A stretch of DNA of 64,000 nucleotides, taken from positions 1 through 64,000 of the forward strand of contig MPUH01000063.1 in assembly GCA_001970955.1 (NCBI GenBank), read 5' to 3'. The notes below the pieces were generated by a model. It had not been told where the DNA came from. It saw nothing but the letters and a program-made list of their open reading frames with translations, and did not search any database. This stretch comes from Stentor coeruleus. Lineage: Eukaryota > Ciliophora > Heterotrichea > Heterotrichida > Stentoridae. The position numbers were made by a program, and so were the translations under genes. Shown here in pieces: positions 32,506 through 45,288 of the stretch. How positions within the stretch are numbered: position 1 is the stretch's first letter; the number at the start of each line of letters is the position of its first letter.

Positions 32506-33147
32506 TTAGTTAGGTAAAAACAAATAAAACATGCAGAGACCTGTTTTTTGCATTTCTGTAAAGAAAAGTGCTTCATCAATTTTTTGACAGACTTCATTAT
32601 TATCTTCTATATCAAAGATATGCCTTTGTTCTAGCATATTTGACCATTTCTGAGTCTTTGAATCAATAGCCTCAAACTTTTTTTTTGGCAATGATGGCGC
32701 TACTAACAATTTGTAAAAGTCAGGGTAATTTAAAGCATCATTGACTTTCTCTGTAATTTTTTTGCGTGCTCCCGAATACTTGTTATACCTTCTAATATTT
32801 TTCCGAATCAATGCATAAAAGTGATTCTTTACTGAGTTCGCTGATCTGTTATTGAAATAGGTTGAAATTTTCGTCCATTTTTTTCCAATGACTTTAAACA
32901 GTTCAATAAGCTTGTCTTCCTCGGCGCTAGTCCACGGCTCATGATGGAGCTTAGGGTTAAGATAATTTACCCATCTTTCCCTGCATTGCTTTCCTGTTTT
33001 ATGTGAAAATTTCAGCCTTAGGCATAGTTTCTTGCTGATTGCATTCCATCTTTTTGTCTTAGCATTCAATGCTATTTCTGTCAGAATTAAATCTTCCTGA
33101 ATATTAGTTACATCTGAAGTCCATGTCCTTGAATTGTATTTAACCAT
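32506..33147 (-). CDS. R2R3 MYB DNA-binding protein 4
   Basis: A 208-residue protein after a 15-nt in-frame intron (33097-33111) following MVKYNSRTWTSD. R2: Trp9, KRWNAI, ERWVNYLNPKL, with a slightly longer loop before KTGKQCRERW. R3: PWTSAEEDKL, KKWTKI, NSVKNHFYALIRKNIR. The C-terminal motif is DFYKLLVAPSLPKKKF. It is the most diverged of the four minus-strand members (CRERW in place of CRDRW). Nuclear DNA binding inferred. Start ATG at 33147, stop TAG or TAA-type codon at 32506. Confidence 0.9.
   Translation of the reverse strand: MVKYNSRTWTSDVTNIQEDLILTEIALNAKTKRWNAISKKLCLRLKFSHKTGKQCRERWVNYLNPKLHHEPWTSAEEDKLIELFKVIGKKWTKISTYFNNRSANSVKNHFYALIRKNIRRYNKYSGARKKITEKVNDALNYPDFYKLLVAPSLPKKKFEAIDSKTQKWSNMLEQRHIFDIEDNNEVCQKIDEALFFTEMQKTGLCMFYLFLPN
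33097..33111 (-). other. 15-nt intron in MYB 4
   Basis: GTAACTAATATTCAG, A at position 10, after codon 12. It has no stop in frame; called from position and from the other MYB genes. Confidence 0.8.
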
Positions 33148-35911
33148 TTATAATAGTTAAAAGAATAATTCGTATTTGTTTGGCAAAGCATAGCGATTCA
33201 ATATTTGTGATCCCTATTTGTTGTTATGGAATAAATTTCTAGAGAGGTTTTTTGTATATATATTTAAAATATTTATAAACTCTAAGCCTATTGTGGGGAG
33301 ATATTGTAAAGTACATAAAAGATATATGATTATACACATGATGAGCTTGGATTTGTAATTTTTTAGGTCAATTTTCAAATCTCATACTTTTTCATTTAGA
33401 TATTATGAACCTTAGTAGTATATTTGCTATCTTGAATAGAAATGTTCAACGACTTGAAATTCATAAATTTTCAAGCTAGTTCTTAATTATATGCATATTA
33501 TGTAATAAAATTATTTATAAGTAGTAATTCTTATTCCATAACTATAATATCTTAACACTTTTTATATAAATATGAAAAAAACAGCTTGTAATATAGCACT
33601 TTTAGGCATAAATCATATAAATAATACCACACCAATTTATAATTACATCCGCCTTTATATTCACTAGCTTCCTAGGGTTATAAATATATTTTTAGCTTTA
33701 ATTTTAAGCTTTATATATTAAACACACGAAATAGAAGCATAGGAAGATTTTACAAGATCACCTATGGTTTAATATCTAATACAATTTGCAACAGTCAAAA
33801 AAATCCCACAAAGCAATCTAATTTTTATTTACTATATGAATAAAATGCTATTAAGATGAAAGAAAAATTGCAAATTCTTATAATTTTCGAGAATCTAAAA
33901 AGATTAACTGATAATTTATAGCTGAATCAAATAAGCAAATCATATTCTTAGTTTTGTAGTAAAGTATTCTTAAACCCTAAATCAAAATATGAAATCTTTT
34001 ATTTATTTCGAAAATATGATAATTAATTATACATTTTCTTCCTTCCAGCTACTATTTTTTGAATAATTTTTAAAATTGTTGTGATTATCACTAGCTATTT
34101 GCCTTAAAAACGCTGCTAGTAATGAATCAGAGTAAAACTTACTTTTTAAATGTTGGTTTTTTTGCCTATCATTTAATATAAATCGAAAAAAACATTTTTT
34201 GCTACCAATGTGTGTTGACTAACCCTTTTATTTTGTTCTTTCAATGCTTCTAAGTATCCAGACTCTTTTATCATATGCCTCTATGGCACTTCACCTTTCC
34301 AAATTAGAATTATCAATTTCTAGAATATCATTTTCACTTCCCGTAATTCCATCAATCTCATTCACATTTACTTCGATTTGATTTCAAAATCTTTGATAAT
34401 AAGTGCTAAAAATAATAGAAATTACTCTTATCATTCTCTTATTACTGATATATATGATATTTTATTCAAACATATATACTAATTGAATATTTTTTAATTT
34501 ACAATAAAACTTTATAATATTTAAGATTCTTATTATTATTTGGCAACTATAAAATGTATCTAGCATTTATCATTGTGCAATTAAAACAATCATATTAAAG
34601 ATTTAAGGCATTTAATCAGATATAAGTTTAGTGCAACACATTTTCCTTAAAGTTCTAAAAATCTAATTTTTATTAACAATTTTCAAATAAAATAAGTAAA
34701 CACTTAAATATTTTTTTATAAAAACGTGTTCTGAACCTTCATGATGTCTATAATCCATAAATAAAATATCACTGTTATTTATAATATTAGCTTAAGTGTA
34801 TAAATAATATAAGTAACTTTAAATTAGCTTTGAAGGCGAATAAAGTTTGAAAATATGAATTTTGAAGTCTTAAAAAATCAATTTTATATAAAAATATAGT
34901 TTCAAATAGTATAGTTTTGTTTGTTCAAGCTATGCACTAAAGCAAAATCCTAGAAATATATTACTATCTATATTTATCTTAATACAAATTTCAAATACCA
35001 GCAAGAATATAAATAATGGATTATAATATTTTAAAATTTGGTGTAGTTCAGGGAATCTACATTACATAAAGCAAAATAAATAAATGCATTTAATTTTATC
35101 AAAAAAAGCACCTTTCATCTAAGTTTAAAATATAAGTTCGTAATTATTCAAAAATTTATCTCATGGCTAAAATTCATCATATATAAATTTCTTTAAAGTT
35201 GCAAGACAATCTTTATTTATGTTTATTAATTTATCATCCGCTTATGTAAGTCATAAAAGTATGAAATTATTCCAGTTTATCGATATGATAAACTTCTACT
35301 AAAAAACACTTGGGGTTATCAAACACTTTTAGTACTAGGCATTGATCTATTTTTTTTGGTGAAGTCTTATAATATTCTCTGAGCTTATAACTATATTAGT
35401 ATATAAATATGCATCAATATAATTACAAACTTTCATAAGCATTTATATAAGTATGCAGAAAGTTAAATTTGTGTATTATAAAGTGTTTATGTTTAGTTAA
35501 AAAAATTACTGTCTATAAAACTTTAATATTTTTATCAACTCTTAAAGTCTAGATTTTATAATCCACTTCATTATATTAGAATACTTTAATCTTTGAAAAT
35601 TATTTCCTTTTTTGATAGCAAATCAAATTAAGTATAATGTCTTGCATGCGAAGAAGTAGTATAAAATCAAATATTTATGCACTATATGCAATTATTCTCT
35701 TTTTTTCAAAATACTTGATTGACCTTAAGTTAAACTTTAAAGATTTTATAGACACAAAATTAATGTTGAATAGATATAAAATTGCCACAGTTATAAAATT
35801 ATTGTAAAAAATCATAAGTTTTTAAGATAATTTATAATAAAATCTTTTCTAAAATTTTTGCGTAAGAGTTAAAGCATTATCAAATTAAAGAAAATAAGAT
35901 AAGCTCAAATT
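33148..35911. other. long gene-free AT-rich spacer
   Basis: 2.8 kb of very AT-rich DNA between MYB 4 and MYB 5. The first 250 bases are G-rich over C, fitting the 5' flank of MYB 4. I see no ORF, RNA gene or repeat to report. Confidence 0.5.
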
Positions 35912-36550
35912 TCAGTCAGAATCTGTGCCTGAGTTGCTTTGAAATATATTTGGAAGACTTAGTAAGTTCTCAGATTCAATTTGCACCTCTGGTTTTTTCT
36001 CCTTAGGGATTTTTTCTTTCTTAGGTCTTCCCCTACGCTTCTTTCCATCACAAATTACGATTTTTTTGACCTTTATTTTTTTTGGCCTAGCTTTTGTTGG
36101 TTTAACAAGAATGCTATAAAACTTAGGCTTCTTGAGCAGTTTCGGAATATCTTCATGAATTTTATCACTATATACTCGTTTTTTGTTATATTTCCTTATG
36201 TTCTTTCGTATTATACTATAAAAGTGGTTTTTGATTGAATTGCCAGATCGCCCATCAAAAAAGTTGGCAATTGTGCACCATTTATTACCGAAGATCTTGT
36301 GCTTTTCAAATAATATCTTTTCTTCCTCGTCAGTCCACTTTTTATTCATGATGTTTGGGTCTATGTGATTTACCCATCTATCCCGACATTGCTTAGGAGA
36401 TCTGTCCCAATTGCAATAGTGTTTGATCATGATTTTGTTGAGTAGCTTCCATTTCTTGAGACCAAAAGTATCAACTAGGTTTTTAAGAAGCTGATCTTCC
36501 TAAATAGATTTTACATTTTTTGTCCAGGGTGTACTAATCTTTTTCACCAT
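35912..36550 (-). CDS. R2R3 MYB DNA-binding protein 5
   Basis: A 207-residue protein after a 15-nt intron (36500-36514) that hides a TAG. Exon 1 is MVKKISTPWTKN. R2: Trp9, KKWKLL, DRWVNHIDPNI. R3: KWTDEEEKIL, NKWCTI, NSIKNHFYSIIRKNIR. The shared motif is KFYSILVKPTKARPKK, followed by a very basic stretch KKRRGRPKKEK containing GRP, like an AT-hook, which could add minor-groove binding to AT-rich DNA or act as a nuclear import signal. Start ATG at 36550. Confidence 0.9.
36500..36514 (-). other. 15-nt intron in MYB 5
   Basis: GTAAAATCTATTTAG, A at position 10, after codon 12; contains an in-frame TAG. Confidence 0.9.
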
Positions 36551-39500
36551 TTTATTAAAGTATATATTACAACCCTGGGGCCTTATTTGGTGAACCAGTT
36601 CAAAATTAATGATCATTATTTTTAAAAGATTGTACGAAACCATGGAGCGAAAGCTAACTCTTAATATTTGATGATTTCAGCATGATAAAGCGTCTATAAT
36701 TTGAGGAAGTCGAGAGTATGAGAACAACAAGCAAGTATTTCATTTTTATAAATATGGCAGATAACCTTATATAATATGCTTGTGATTTGAAACCATTATC
36801 ATTTTGATTATTGTGATGAAGGAGTTTAAGGCTAGTTTAGTAATAAAAAAAATTAGCATTTTGAAGAATCTGACGAAAGTTTCTATGCGTTATACACTAA
36901 TAAAAATTATTTATATGAAATTGCAATACATTTTTTTTTGTAAGAATTTTTTTGATTGATTCGCCTTCTGAGGTAATTTTTTTTTACAACACAGAGATTA
37001 GTTTAAGCTAATATTAGAATATAAACTCATACAGGCTCTAAACAACAAAACTACACAGTAACTACTTTAGTTTAGTAATTATTTTTAAGCTTCGCTTATG
37101 CCTAGGAATGCTCCAACTGAAGACTTAGCAGAAATGCTATCATTGAAAGTAGTGCAGTGTATGCAAAAATTTAAAACTGTGGTATTCGGTAACAAAATCG
37201 TGATTAAAATTTTCACTATTTTTATGAAGATATCTCGCTATAAAAAATTCGATCGAGCATGCACAGGAAAGTAAATATCACTTACACTCAAAGATCAGAT
37301 AACTTGATAATGATATATAGCCTAAAGACACAGCTAATAGTTACAAATCTTTAAGTAAACAAAATTGGGGCATATAATTCAGATAATGCTTTGTTTCTGA
37401 CTAACTGGATTCAAGCAAATACCAATATTCAATTACTATAGTCTATTTGTTAAGACATGAGCATAGAAGAATTGATATATACAGTCAAGATAAATATTAT
37501 TGAATTGAAAAATAATTAATATTTATGATTCATAGAGCTTTGCATTTACTGTTTTATAATGTGTATGATTATTACATGTTGCTTACTACACTTTATTCGA
37601 AGTACAAATCAAATGACTGTATAAAACTAAATATTTTTATGCATTTTTATTTTTAAGTTGTGCGCTCATGTAAAGTTTTCTGATGGCCATTAGTTATCAA
37701 GTTAGTTCTGCATTTCATTGTTTGAAGTACTCATATAGATTTTCGAAATCCGGTAGAATGTTTTAGAATTATATGAAAATTTAAAGTTTTTCATATTTTT
37801 TTGTAGTTTAGCGGTTTGGTCTTGCAATAAAAACACTTTTTAACAATCAAGTAGTGTTTTATTTACCTTAAAATTTTATAAAATTTATTACATTAAAAAT
37901 TGATTAAACTCGTTTGAACTTGCGTGTAGTTTTCTTTGTTTCATTTAATACAATCAAAATTTAAAATTTTAACAGAAAATTAGGATTTATTAATAAAATT
38001 TCCCTATTACAATTAATTAGGAATAGAAGTTTAACTTAAATTAACAAATTCCTATAGCTTTTCTATAGATTTTTCAATATATGATATTGCACTGTAAAGA
38101 TTGCAATAAAATGATTGCAGAATGCTAAAATTCTGGAAAATGGCAAAAGTTGAAATGCCTGTGAAAAGTTTATAAAAAGTGTATTTTTTTGCTTTGGATG
38201 ATACCAAATAAATTACTTTATAAGAGAAAATTAAAATTAGTTAGTAGAATGCATCTTAGTCATAATGAAAATTTAATAGATTTTACTACCTATTTTTTAG
38301 AATATTACTTATAGTTAATTCTAATATTATATGATATATATAATTCATTTATCCTTAGCTTTCCATTTTAAATGACTGTTATAAAATGAAGTAAAAAATC
38401 TAAAGTTTTTTATATTACATTTTCCTATAATAATTCAAATTAAATTTGATATAAAAATCCTAAAAGTTTTGAATGAAAATATAATGAATAATATAATTGA
38501 AATGCTGTTTTATAAGATTTGCTGTTATATATATTAAGAAATAATTAGAATGAGGAAATTCATTGTTATCTATTAAAAAATTTTAGTAATTTTAGTTAAG
38601 TATTATTTATTGAAAATTCAATCATAAGATATTTGCCTTTCACTTGATTCTCAAAATTATTCAATCATTAATTCCTTTCCATATTATTTAAATATCTACA
38701 TCAATTTTCTTTTGAAATTACTCATCATTAAAATCTTATTCTATTCATTATTCTGAACTTGAACATCTATATAAGGCAAAATGCATAATTAGTTTTTTTT
38801 TTTAGATTCCCATTATATTTTATATAAAACCATTGAAATTTAGCATGCTCTTATTTATTATAAAAAAGAAATTCTTTATAAGTTATTTTTAGGTAAATCT
38901 AAATTACTTACAAGGATTTCCATGTTTTATTGAGGTGCTGTAATTATCTAATCAACCCCATTTGAGAATCTTATTTAGGGGTTGTTCGTTCTTAGATAAT
39001 TTAATAAGGATTTAAAAATTATTACATATATTTTTTTAAGATAAATTATGCTGAAATTATCTCTATTACGCTTTAAAACATTCAGGAATAGTTTTCAATA
39101 TATTTTGGTTATTTTTATACATCATATAGTTTATTATATAAAAGAATTTTCTAGTATTTGCTCATGTATATGTGTAACTACATTTGATTAAATCAAATAT
39201 TTATATTTTTAACAAGAATAAAAGTTTATTTCTTCTAGTGCAATTAACTAGTACTGTTGTATATAAAGTTCTTTTATAATTTTGATTATCAATATCATTT
39301 TAGTTTAGTATTTTATAATTAACATAAAATATTTCTATAATTTTAATGAATTTAAATTATCCTTAAGCAATCAGATTATTTACACATAGATAATTTACTA
39401 ATTAATGATAGATAATATGCTTTATTTGTAAAATATCCTTATTTTAAAGTTGTGGAATCTTTAAATAATTAATCCTAATTGTTTTTATATTCTCTGCCAA

Positions 39501-41163
39501 AGAGTTGCCTATTTTTTTCACTATATCAAAGAAATAGTAAATCTTGTTTTTTAAAGAAAATAGCTGTAAAAAAATCTATATATAAATAAATCATATGTTT
39601 AAAACATTGGGAATTAAAAAAATTAGCTCAAATCATTCAAAAGGTTTTAATAAATAGAAATTTTTTAAATGCTATTGTAATTTTATCTTCAGAATAAAAT
39701 CTAACTAATAAATTTTTTATATTATTTCAAAGCAAGGACCTGCATAAATAAAGAAAATTCTTTGCATATAAAATTTTATTTCATCTTTCTGAGGTTTAAG
39801 CTATAGATGAATTCTTACTATAAAGCTAATTACAATCTGTATTTTATTCCAAACAATAGCTTAAATATTCTAATTATTTGAATTATTATGATTAATTAAA
39901 CATAAATCTCAAATAATCTCATGCATTATAATAAAATAACAAGTTTAAAAGTATATGGATTTTTAGGAAAGAGTATTCTAATTAAGCTAAATAGCATACA
40001 TTTAATATCATACTTAAAATAAACTGTTTGGTGACATGAATTTCACTAAAATTTACAATTGTTGATTAAATTTCAAAATTTCTTTAACATCCTAAATTTA
40101 TTCAAGTGATTTTTTTTATGCTTAATAGCCAGTTTATTCATGATAAAGATTATTTAAAGCATACACCAAATTTAATCATAAAATTTGAATATGGAAAAAA
40201 AAATTTAAAGGGAGCATTTGAAAGTAAAGTTTTTATTAGTGAGATACAAAAAAAGTCATAATTTAAGTTTAAATGTATTGCTAATTATACCACTTTTTAT
40301 AAGCATCAGTAGTTTTTATTATAGCATCTGATTTATTGACAGATTTTTAAAAACAATACTTTAGATACTACTGTGGAAAAAATGTATATAATTAGTCATA
40401 ATCATCCTAAAAATTAAATCCCTTTAATAATAGTTATATTTTTTTAAGTTCTTAACTATTGAAACTTTATAAATCAAACTAAATAGTATTGATTATTTTA
40501 TAGCTAAAAGTACAATTATCACTGAAATTTTGAATATATATATCACTAAACAAATTTTTCACATCATATAATTACAATATTTTCAAATAGATAACAAAGA
40601 AGAATATTTCAATCTTTATTAGTGACTTAAAAAAATACCTTAAATTTTAAAGATTAATTGCAATAAATAAATCGTTTAATCTTTATAACAGTATATATAA
40701 AATTCTTTATTAATAATCTAAAGTATTGTTATCTGCTTCATAATCTTTTATTAAAACTTATTATATAAGAATTATTATAAAATCAATAGCATCTGCTAAT
40801 ATAAATTCTATAAATCTAATTCCAAAAAGCTTAGCCACAGTTTGTATACTTAATCAAATCATTATCATCAAAAAGCATTAAATTACTCTAAATGACCAGA
40901 AATGGCTAAATCGAAAAGTTTTTATTCTTTTGCAATTTCACAAGCCTTATCCTTAAATGTTTATCTTTTCAAACCTCTCCTATAAAAAATAACTCAAATT
41001 ATTTTTTCCATACAAAAATATTGAATGATTTAACTAACTAGGACATACTAAGCTAAATGAATCTAAAATTTTTACTATTGTGTTTATTTGCTCTATAAAA
41101 CTTTTTCATATAAAAATGTAAAGGGATAATGTAGTTTATGTTTTTTAGCGCCATTAAATAAGG
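36551..41163. other. longest gene-free AT-rich spacer
   Basis: 4.6 kb. The only ORF I can point to is 37098-37274 (+), 58 codons from ATG beginning MPRNAPTEDLAEMLSLKV, in a locally less AT-rich patch; unrecognised and possibly a remnant. From about 37800 to 40700 the DNA is extremely AT-rich with nothing visible. Near 40800-41100 C exceeds G, the upstream flank of the bromodomain gene. Confidence 0.45.
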
Positions 41164-42351
41164 ATGGTAGGCAAGCTAGCATATATGGAACTAAGTCCAG
41201 GAGACGTCGAGATCATTAATGCTTTACTTCCAGCGAGATACAAGATAGAGTTCAATGGGAAAAAAGAATTTCTTCTCACAAGGTTGAAGGAGCAGCGGCC
41301 AGAAAGTCGAAAAATCCATTCTGATACAGCTTTTCATCAGCAGATTCCTGAGAAAAGACCAACCCGCGAAAGAAAATCAGTGGCTTATGAAGAAATAGAT
41401 TCAGGATATAAGTCCAGTGAAGGTTTCAAAAAGCTATTTAAAATACTCCAAACCATAAAAAAGCATCCTTTGTCAGACCCTTTCCTAAGCAATGTAAGTC
41501 CTCACGATTACCCAGACTACTACAAAAAAATTGACCGGCCAATGGACTTAAATAAAGTGGAAACCAAACTTAAAACAGGCCAATACGAATCAGGGTACAA
41601 TTTTGCCATGGATGTACGGCTTATATGGAAAAATTCCTTCACCTACAATGAAAAAGGTTCAGATATATACAATCACACTTCAGAGCTAAGTGGGATATTT
41701 GAAAATTTCATGCGCGGAAACGAATTCTTAACCCTTAGCGATAAAAAAAATACAATTCAAGACTTATACAGGAAAATAGAAAAGCTTACTAAAGCATTAA
41801 AAGATATTCAAAATAAAGGAACTACTGTTAAGCCCCAACCTAAACCAGACAAACCAATGAGCTTTATAGAAAAAAGGTCCTTATGTCAAAGTATTAAAAA
41901 CTTGGACCCGAAATTCTTAAAAGGTGTTTTGGATATAGTCAAAGAATGTATGGATATTCAAGGAGAAGAGCTGGAGTTTGATATTGATAAACTACCACCT
42001 AAAGTGTGTAGAGAACTTGATGTCTATGTGAAAAATTGTTCTCAGAATGTTAGCGGGAAAAAAAAACCTGCACCTGTTGCTGAAGCAACTAAGCCAGTAA
42101 CTGAAGTGTCATCAAGTCAATTAAATGAACTTGATTCACAGCTTCATAAACTTGTGGAAATAGCTAGAAGTGAGCCGGTACATCCGATTACTGCTGTTCA
42201 GGAAGGAGGTGAATCGGATAGTTCTTCTTCAAGTGATTCAGATGAGGATCAAACTTTTAATGATAAAGAGGAAGCTTGGAAGGCATCTCCTATTGATGAT
42301 GTATCAGATACTAATGGCTTTGGGTTGATGGATTTTGATAAATATTACTAA
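41164..42351 (+). CDS. bromodomain-NET protein (BET-like) 1
   Basis: A 395-residue protein with one bromodomain (about residues 85-185: DYPDYYKKIDRPMDLNKVET, VRLIWKNSFTYNE) and an NET/extraterminal domain (about 240-305: KPMSFIEKRSLCQSI...EFDIDKLPPKVCREL). The acetyl-lysine-binding Asn is N162 in YNE. BET proteins read acetylated histones and recruit transcription or chromatin factors through NET. This one has a single bromodomain, like many protist BETs, and an acidic Ser-rich tail. Its N-terminal block (INALLPARYKIEF) is shared with the second copy at 45289. No intron is evident. Start ATG at 41164, stop TAA. Confidence 0.92.
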   Translation: MVGKLAYMELSPGDVEIINALLPARYKIEFNGKKEFLLTRLKEQRPESRKIHSDTAFHQQIPEKRPTRERKSVAYEEIDSGYKSSEGFKKLFKILQTIKKHPLSDPFLSNVSPHDYPDYYKKIDRPMDLNKVETKLKTGQYESGYNFAMDVRLIWKNSFTYNEKGSDIYNHTSELSGIFENFMRGNEFLTLSDKKNTIQDLYRKIEKLTKALKDIQNKGTTVKPQPKPDKPMSFIEKRSLCQSIKNLDPKFLKGVLDIVKECMDIQGEELEFDIDKLPPKVCRELDVYVKNCSQNVSGKKKPAPVAEATKPVTEVSSSQLNELDSQLHKLVEIARSEPVHPITAVQEGGESDSSSSSDSDEDQTFNDKEEAWKASPIDDVSDTNGFGLMDFDKYY

Positions 42352-42901
42352 GCATTGAAAACCAGTTTCTCAGAGTTTTAGATTTTAATAAAAAGGCAAT
42401 ATGTTGTCTTGCTTTTAAAATGTAGAAATTTAATGGAGAAAAAGAAAAGCTTGATAGAGATATACAAGTTATAGGGTGAAAAGAAAAAAATGCTTTATAT
42501 TAATAGATTTTAAATTGAAAATTTTTATGATATAATGATTGTGATGATGGAAATTTTTTTTGTTTATGAATTACTGTGTTGGGTTTAGGGATGATATTTT
42601 TTATGATTTATTAGATTGTGTCAACAATTTATTGGAAAGATTAGTTATTTAAGATTTAAGTTGATGGCTGAGCTATCATTTTTTTTACACTGATCTATTA
42701 ATAAGTTTAGATATTTAATTACCAAATTTGTTTTTAACATAAATTTATCATTGGAATGCTTTAATCTACTCTAATTAATATTCAAAATGCAAACTTTTAA
42801 TCAAAACATAATAAACCAAGTCAATAAATATTATTTTTATTATAAAACAGGTATTTAACCACTAATATAATTACTATTTTACTCAATTCTCTCTAATTCA
42901 A
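42352..42901. other. convergent spacer with a skew flip
   Basis: Between two converging 3' ends. On the + strand 42541-42600 has about 16 G and 1 C, while 42720-42901 is C-rich and G-poor. The change lies near 42700. No gene seen. Confidence 0.5.
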
Positions 42902-44524
42902 TTAAGCATTCTCAATATCATTTCTACTTTGAGAATTAGCAATATATTTTTCAAAAATCATGCTCATTTCAGTGATAATCTCTACTTTTATCTTTTCTTT
43001 AGCATCACTCATAGTGATTTTTATAGGTATACAAGATTCAGCCATCACAGGTTTGTGGTCGCTTTGACAAATATCCATACAAAGTTTATACTGTGTATAC
43101 GTAACAGGTCCACGTGAAAGTATCCGATCACACCATGCTGGGTCACGACCTTCACTATATTAAAATTACGTATAGCAATCAGCTCCTTTTTTAAATTTAT
43201 AAGATGGTGGGAAATTTATATTTGCTTCTTTAAAATCTGTGAGGATATTATCATTAGCCTGAACATATGACAATTGATCACATTGTAGTAAAATAGAAAA
43301 ATTACCTGAATCAATAGCTTTTCTGATCTCTGATTCACTTAAAATATGAACTCTATAGTTTAAATCTCCAGCAAAAAACACGAAATCATGCTCGAAAATA
43401 CTGATTGGGTTCTTTTTTATTATAAAAGAAGCTTCTCTAAAAATCTGTTTAACTTGTTTGTTTCGTTTGTCTATTTTTGGTTTATGAGCAGCCAAATGAC
43501 AATTAATAAAGCAAATGCTTGTGTTAAGATAATCCATTCTCACACAAATTGCCCCTTTATTACCGGCATAGCCTTTAAAGCCAAGTTTTACTATACAAAA
43601 CTTGAGATTTTTAATTTGATCTCTAAGTGAGGCTTTGATGAAAACAAGGCTTAAAAGCCCAACTAATGATTGAGAAAACACCTAAATAATAGATACATTA
43701 ACATACTTAATACCTGGAAAAGTTTCAGCAACTTGGCTTGACACAAATTTTTGCCATTGAACTTCCCTATTTTCATCACCAAAAATATTTTTCGCATTTA
43801 ACTGGCACATTTCTTGGAAAAAAACAGCTAACAAATCAGGGGGTTTAGAAGATCTTAGCCAAGGCACTAACGATTGTTCTGGACCAGTGCCTCCACAATT
43901 CCAAGTCCCAATAAAAATTAATAATTCATCTATTTTTATATACTCAGATTCCCTTTTTACAAGTTGTTCTTTAATATAAGTGTTCATGATTTCTGAGCCA
44001 AAATGCTCTGGTTGAAACTTAATTGATTTTCTATTAGAAAATATAGGGTCTTGGCTTTGTAATGCTCCTTTGATTCTAGGGTGAATTGAATCTTGATAAT
44101 GCCATATCCATTGATGAGTTGCTGAGCCAAGTTTAAAAGGCTCTCTTTGATAAGTAGCAGCTTGACATATGCTATCAAGGAGATTGTCGTATAAAAATTT
44201 ATCTTTTGTTGTAACTATATATTGGGTCTCACTGAATTCTCTCCAGCGAAATACAAATCCATTACTTTCAGGGATTAAAGTTAGCTCATGAACTACAGGC
44301 ATCACAGTTAGTAATTCAATTTTACCTTGAATATACCGTCTTGATGGCTTAAAAAGAAATAAACTATATATTCATCACGCTAATTCACTTCGATTGTTGG
44401 ATTCTAGGCAACTTATTAGAGTTATATAGCAGTCACGCCATTTGTCCTTAAGTCGGACACTGACTGCTGTGCATAGTTCTATTACTTCATTTTTCCGCAA
44501 TCGGTTAGCTATAGATTTTTTCAT
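42902..44524 (-). CDS. PH domain - inositol polyphosphate 5-phosphatase
   Basis: Four exons joined by three 15-nt introns (44364-44378, 43682-43696, 43155-43169) give 525 residues. The N-terminal 130 residues are PH-like (KDKWRDCYITLI). The phosphatase domain then shows all family motifs: GTWNCGG, AVFFQEM, FKGYAGNKGAICVRMD, INCHLAAH, FFAGDLNYRV, PAWCDRIL and SDHKPV. These enzymes remove the 5-phosphate from PI(4,5)P2 or PI(3,4,5)P3 at membranes, steering trafficking and Ca2+ signalling; the PH domain would add membrane targeting. I placed the start at ATG 44524 (MKKSIANRLRKNEVIEL), since further upstream reading lacks an ATG before a stop. The last exon, with the WCDRIL and SDHKPV catalytic residues, is found only if intron 3 is spliced. 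The gene lies between two BET-like copies. Confidence 0.9.
43155..43169 (-). other. 15-nt intron 3 of the 5-phosphatase gene
   Basis: GTAATTTTAATATAG, A at position 10; contains in-frame TAA. Splicing joins CY to TEGRDPAWCDRIL. Confidence 0.9.
43682..43696 (-). other. 15-nt intron 2 of the 5-phosphatase gene
   Basis: GTATCTATTATTTAG, A at position 10; ends with the in-frame TAG and joins KYVN to VFSQS. Confidence 0.9.
44364..44378 (-). other. 15-nt intron 1 of the 5-phosphatase gene
   Basis: GTGATGAATATATAG, A at position 10; removes TGA TGA and restores the PH-like region (SELA to LFLFKP). Confidence 0.85.
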
Positions 44525-45288
44525 TATATAGTAGGGAATTAGATAATGTAATGCTTTAAGAGTGATTGTGTATAAAGAGGGTGAATTTGTTACGAAATTT
44601 CTATGATATTTTAATCCTAGCAATTTTTTGAAAGGGACTTCAAAAACTCACATTGTCCATTTTTCATTAAAATTCCAGTTCATAGTATTTCAAAGAGAAA
44701 AGTTACAAATAAGTAATCAAAACCCTGAAAAAAGTGTCTTTCATCCTAGAAAACTAAATATTTTCCAGTTTAATGTTAATAGTTTTCTGTCAAAAAAGAT
44801 AGTTTTTCATGCGAAAAATGCAGTTTTGCTCAGTGTATATGTAAAATTACGGATGAGAAATACCTAAGAAAGTATTTCAAAATACTGACAGAGAAAGTCA
44901 TTATTTTCTGAGAATCAAAGGCATAATAAAACTGTTTAACTTAATTTGAGAAAAATTATAAAAATAAAATCATAACTGAAGGGTCTGATGAAATATTCCC
45001 AGTTCCTTGAATAGCATGCTAACTATTGCGTTTCATGCAACTTTTAAACATAAACAAAAATCCTCTTTATAGTTGCAAATTCTTAGCAAACTCATTATAA
45101 TAAAACTAACTTTTTTTCTTAAATCTAAAACTTGCAAATTTTTCCCTAAGATTATCCATAAACATAAGCATATCAAATTCATGTTTTTAAGGATTCAAAG
45201 ATTTATAAAGAATATTCTTGAATATGGGATAGACATATTTTATACTAATAAATAGCACATAGCTTCATTTATTATCTTAAATTTATAA
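44525..45288. promoter_or_regulatory. divergent spacer upstream of BET-like 2
   Basis: Spacer between two 5' ends. Near 45060-45190 the + strand is C-rich over G, the upstream pattern of the plus-strand gene. Short open frames here start only at TTG and look like chance. No named motif. Confidence 0.35.

Noticed and set aside
44628-45255. Two + frames of 79 and 60 codons before BET-like 2
   Set aside because: Non-ATG or chance starts, random composition, and the real exon 1 begins at 45289.
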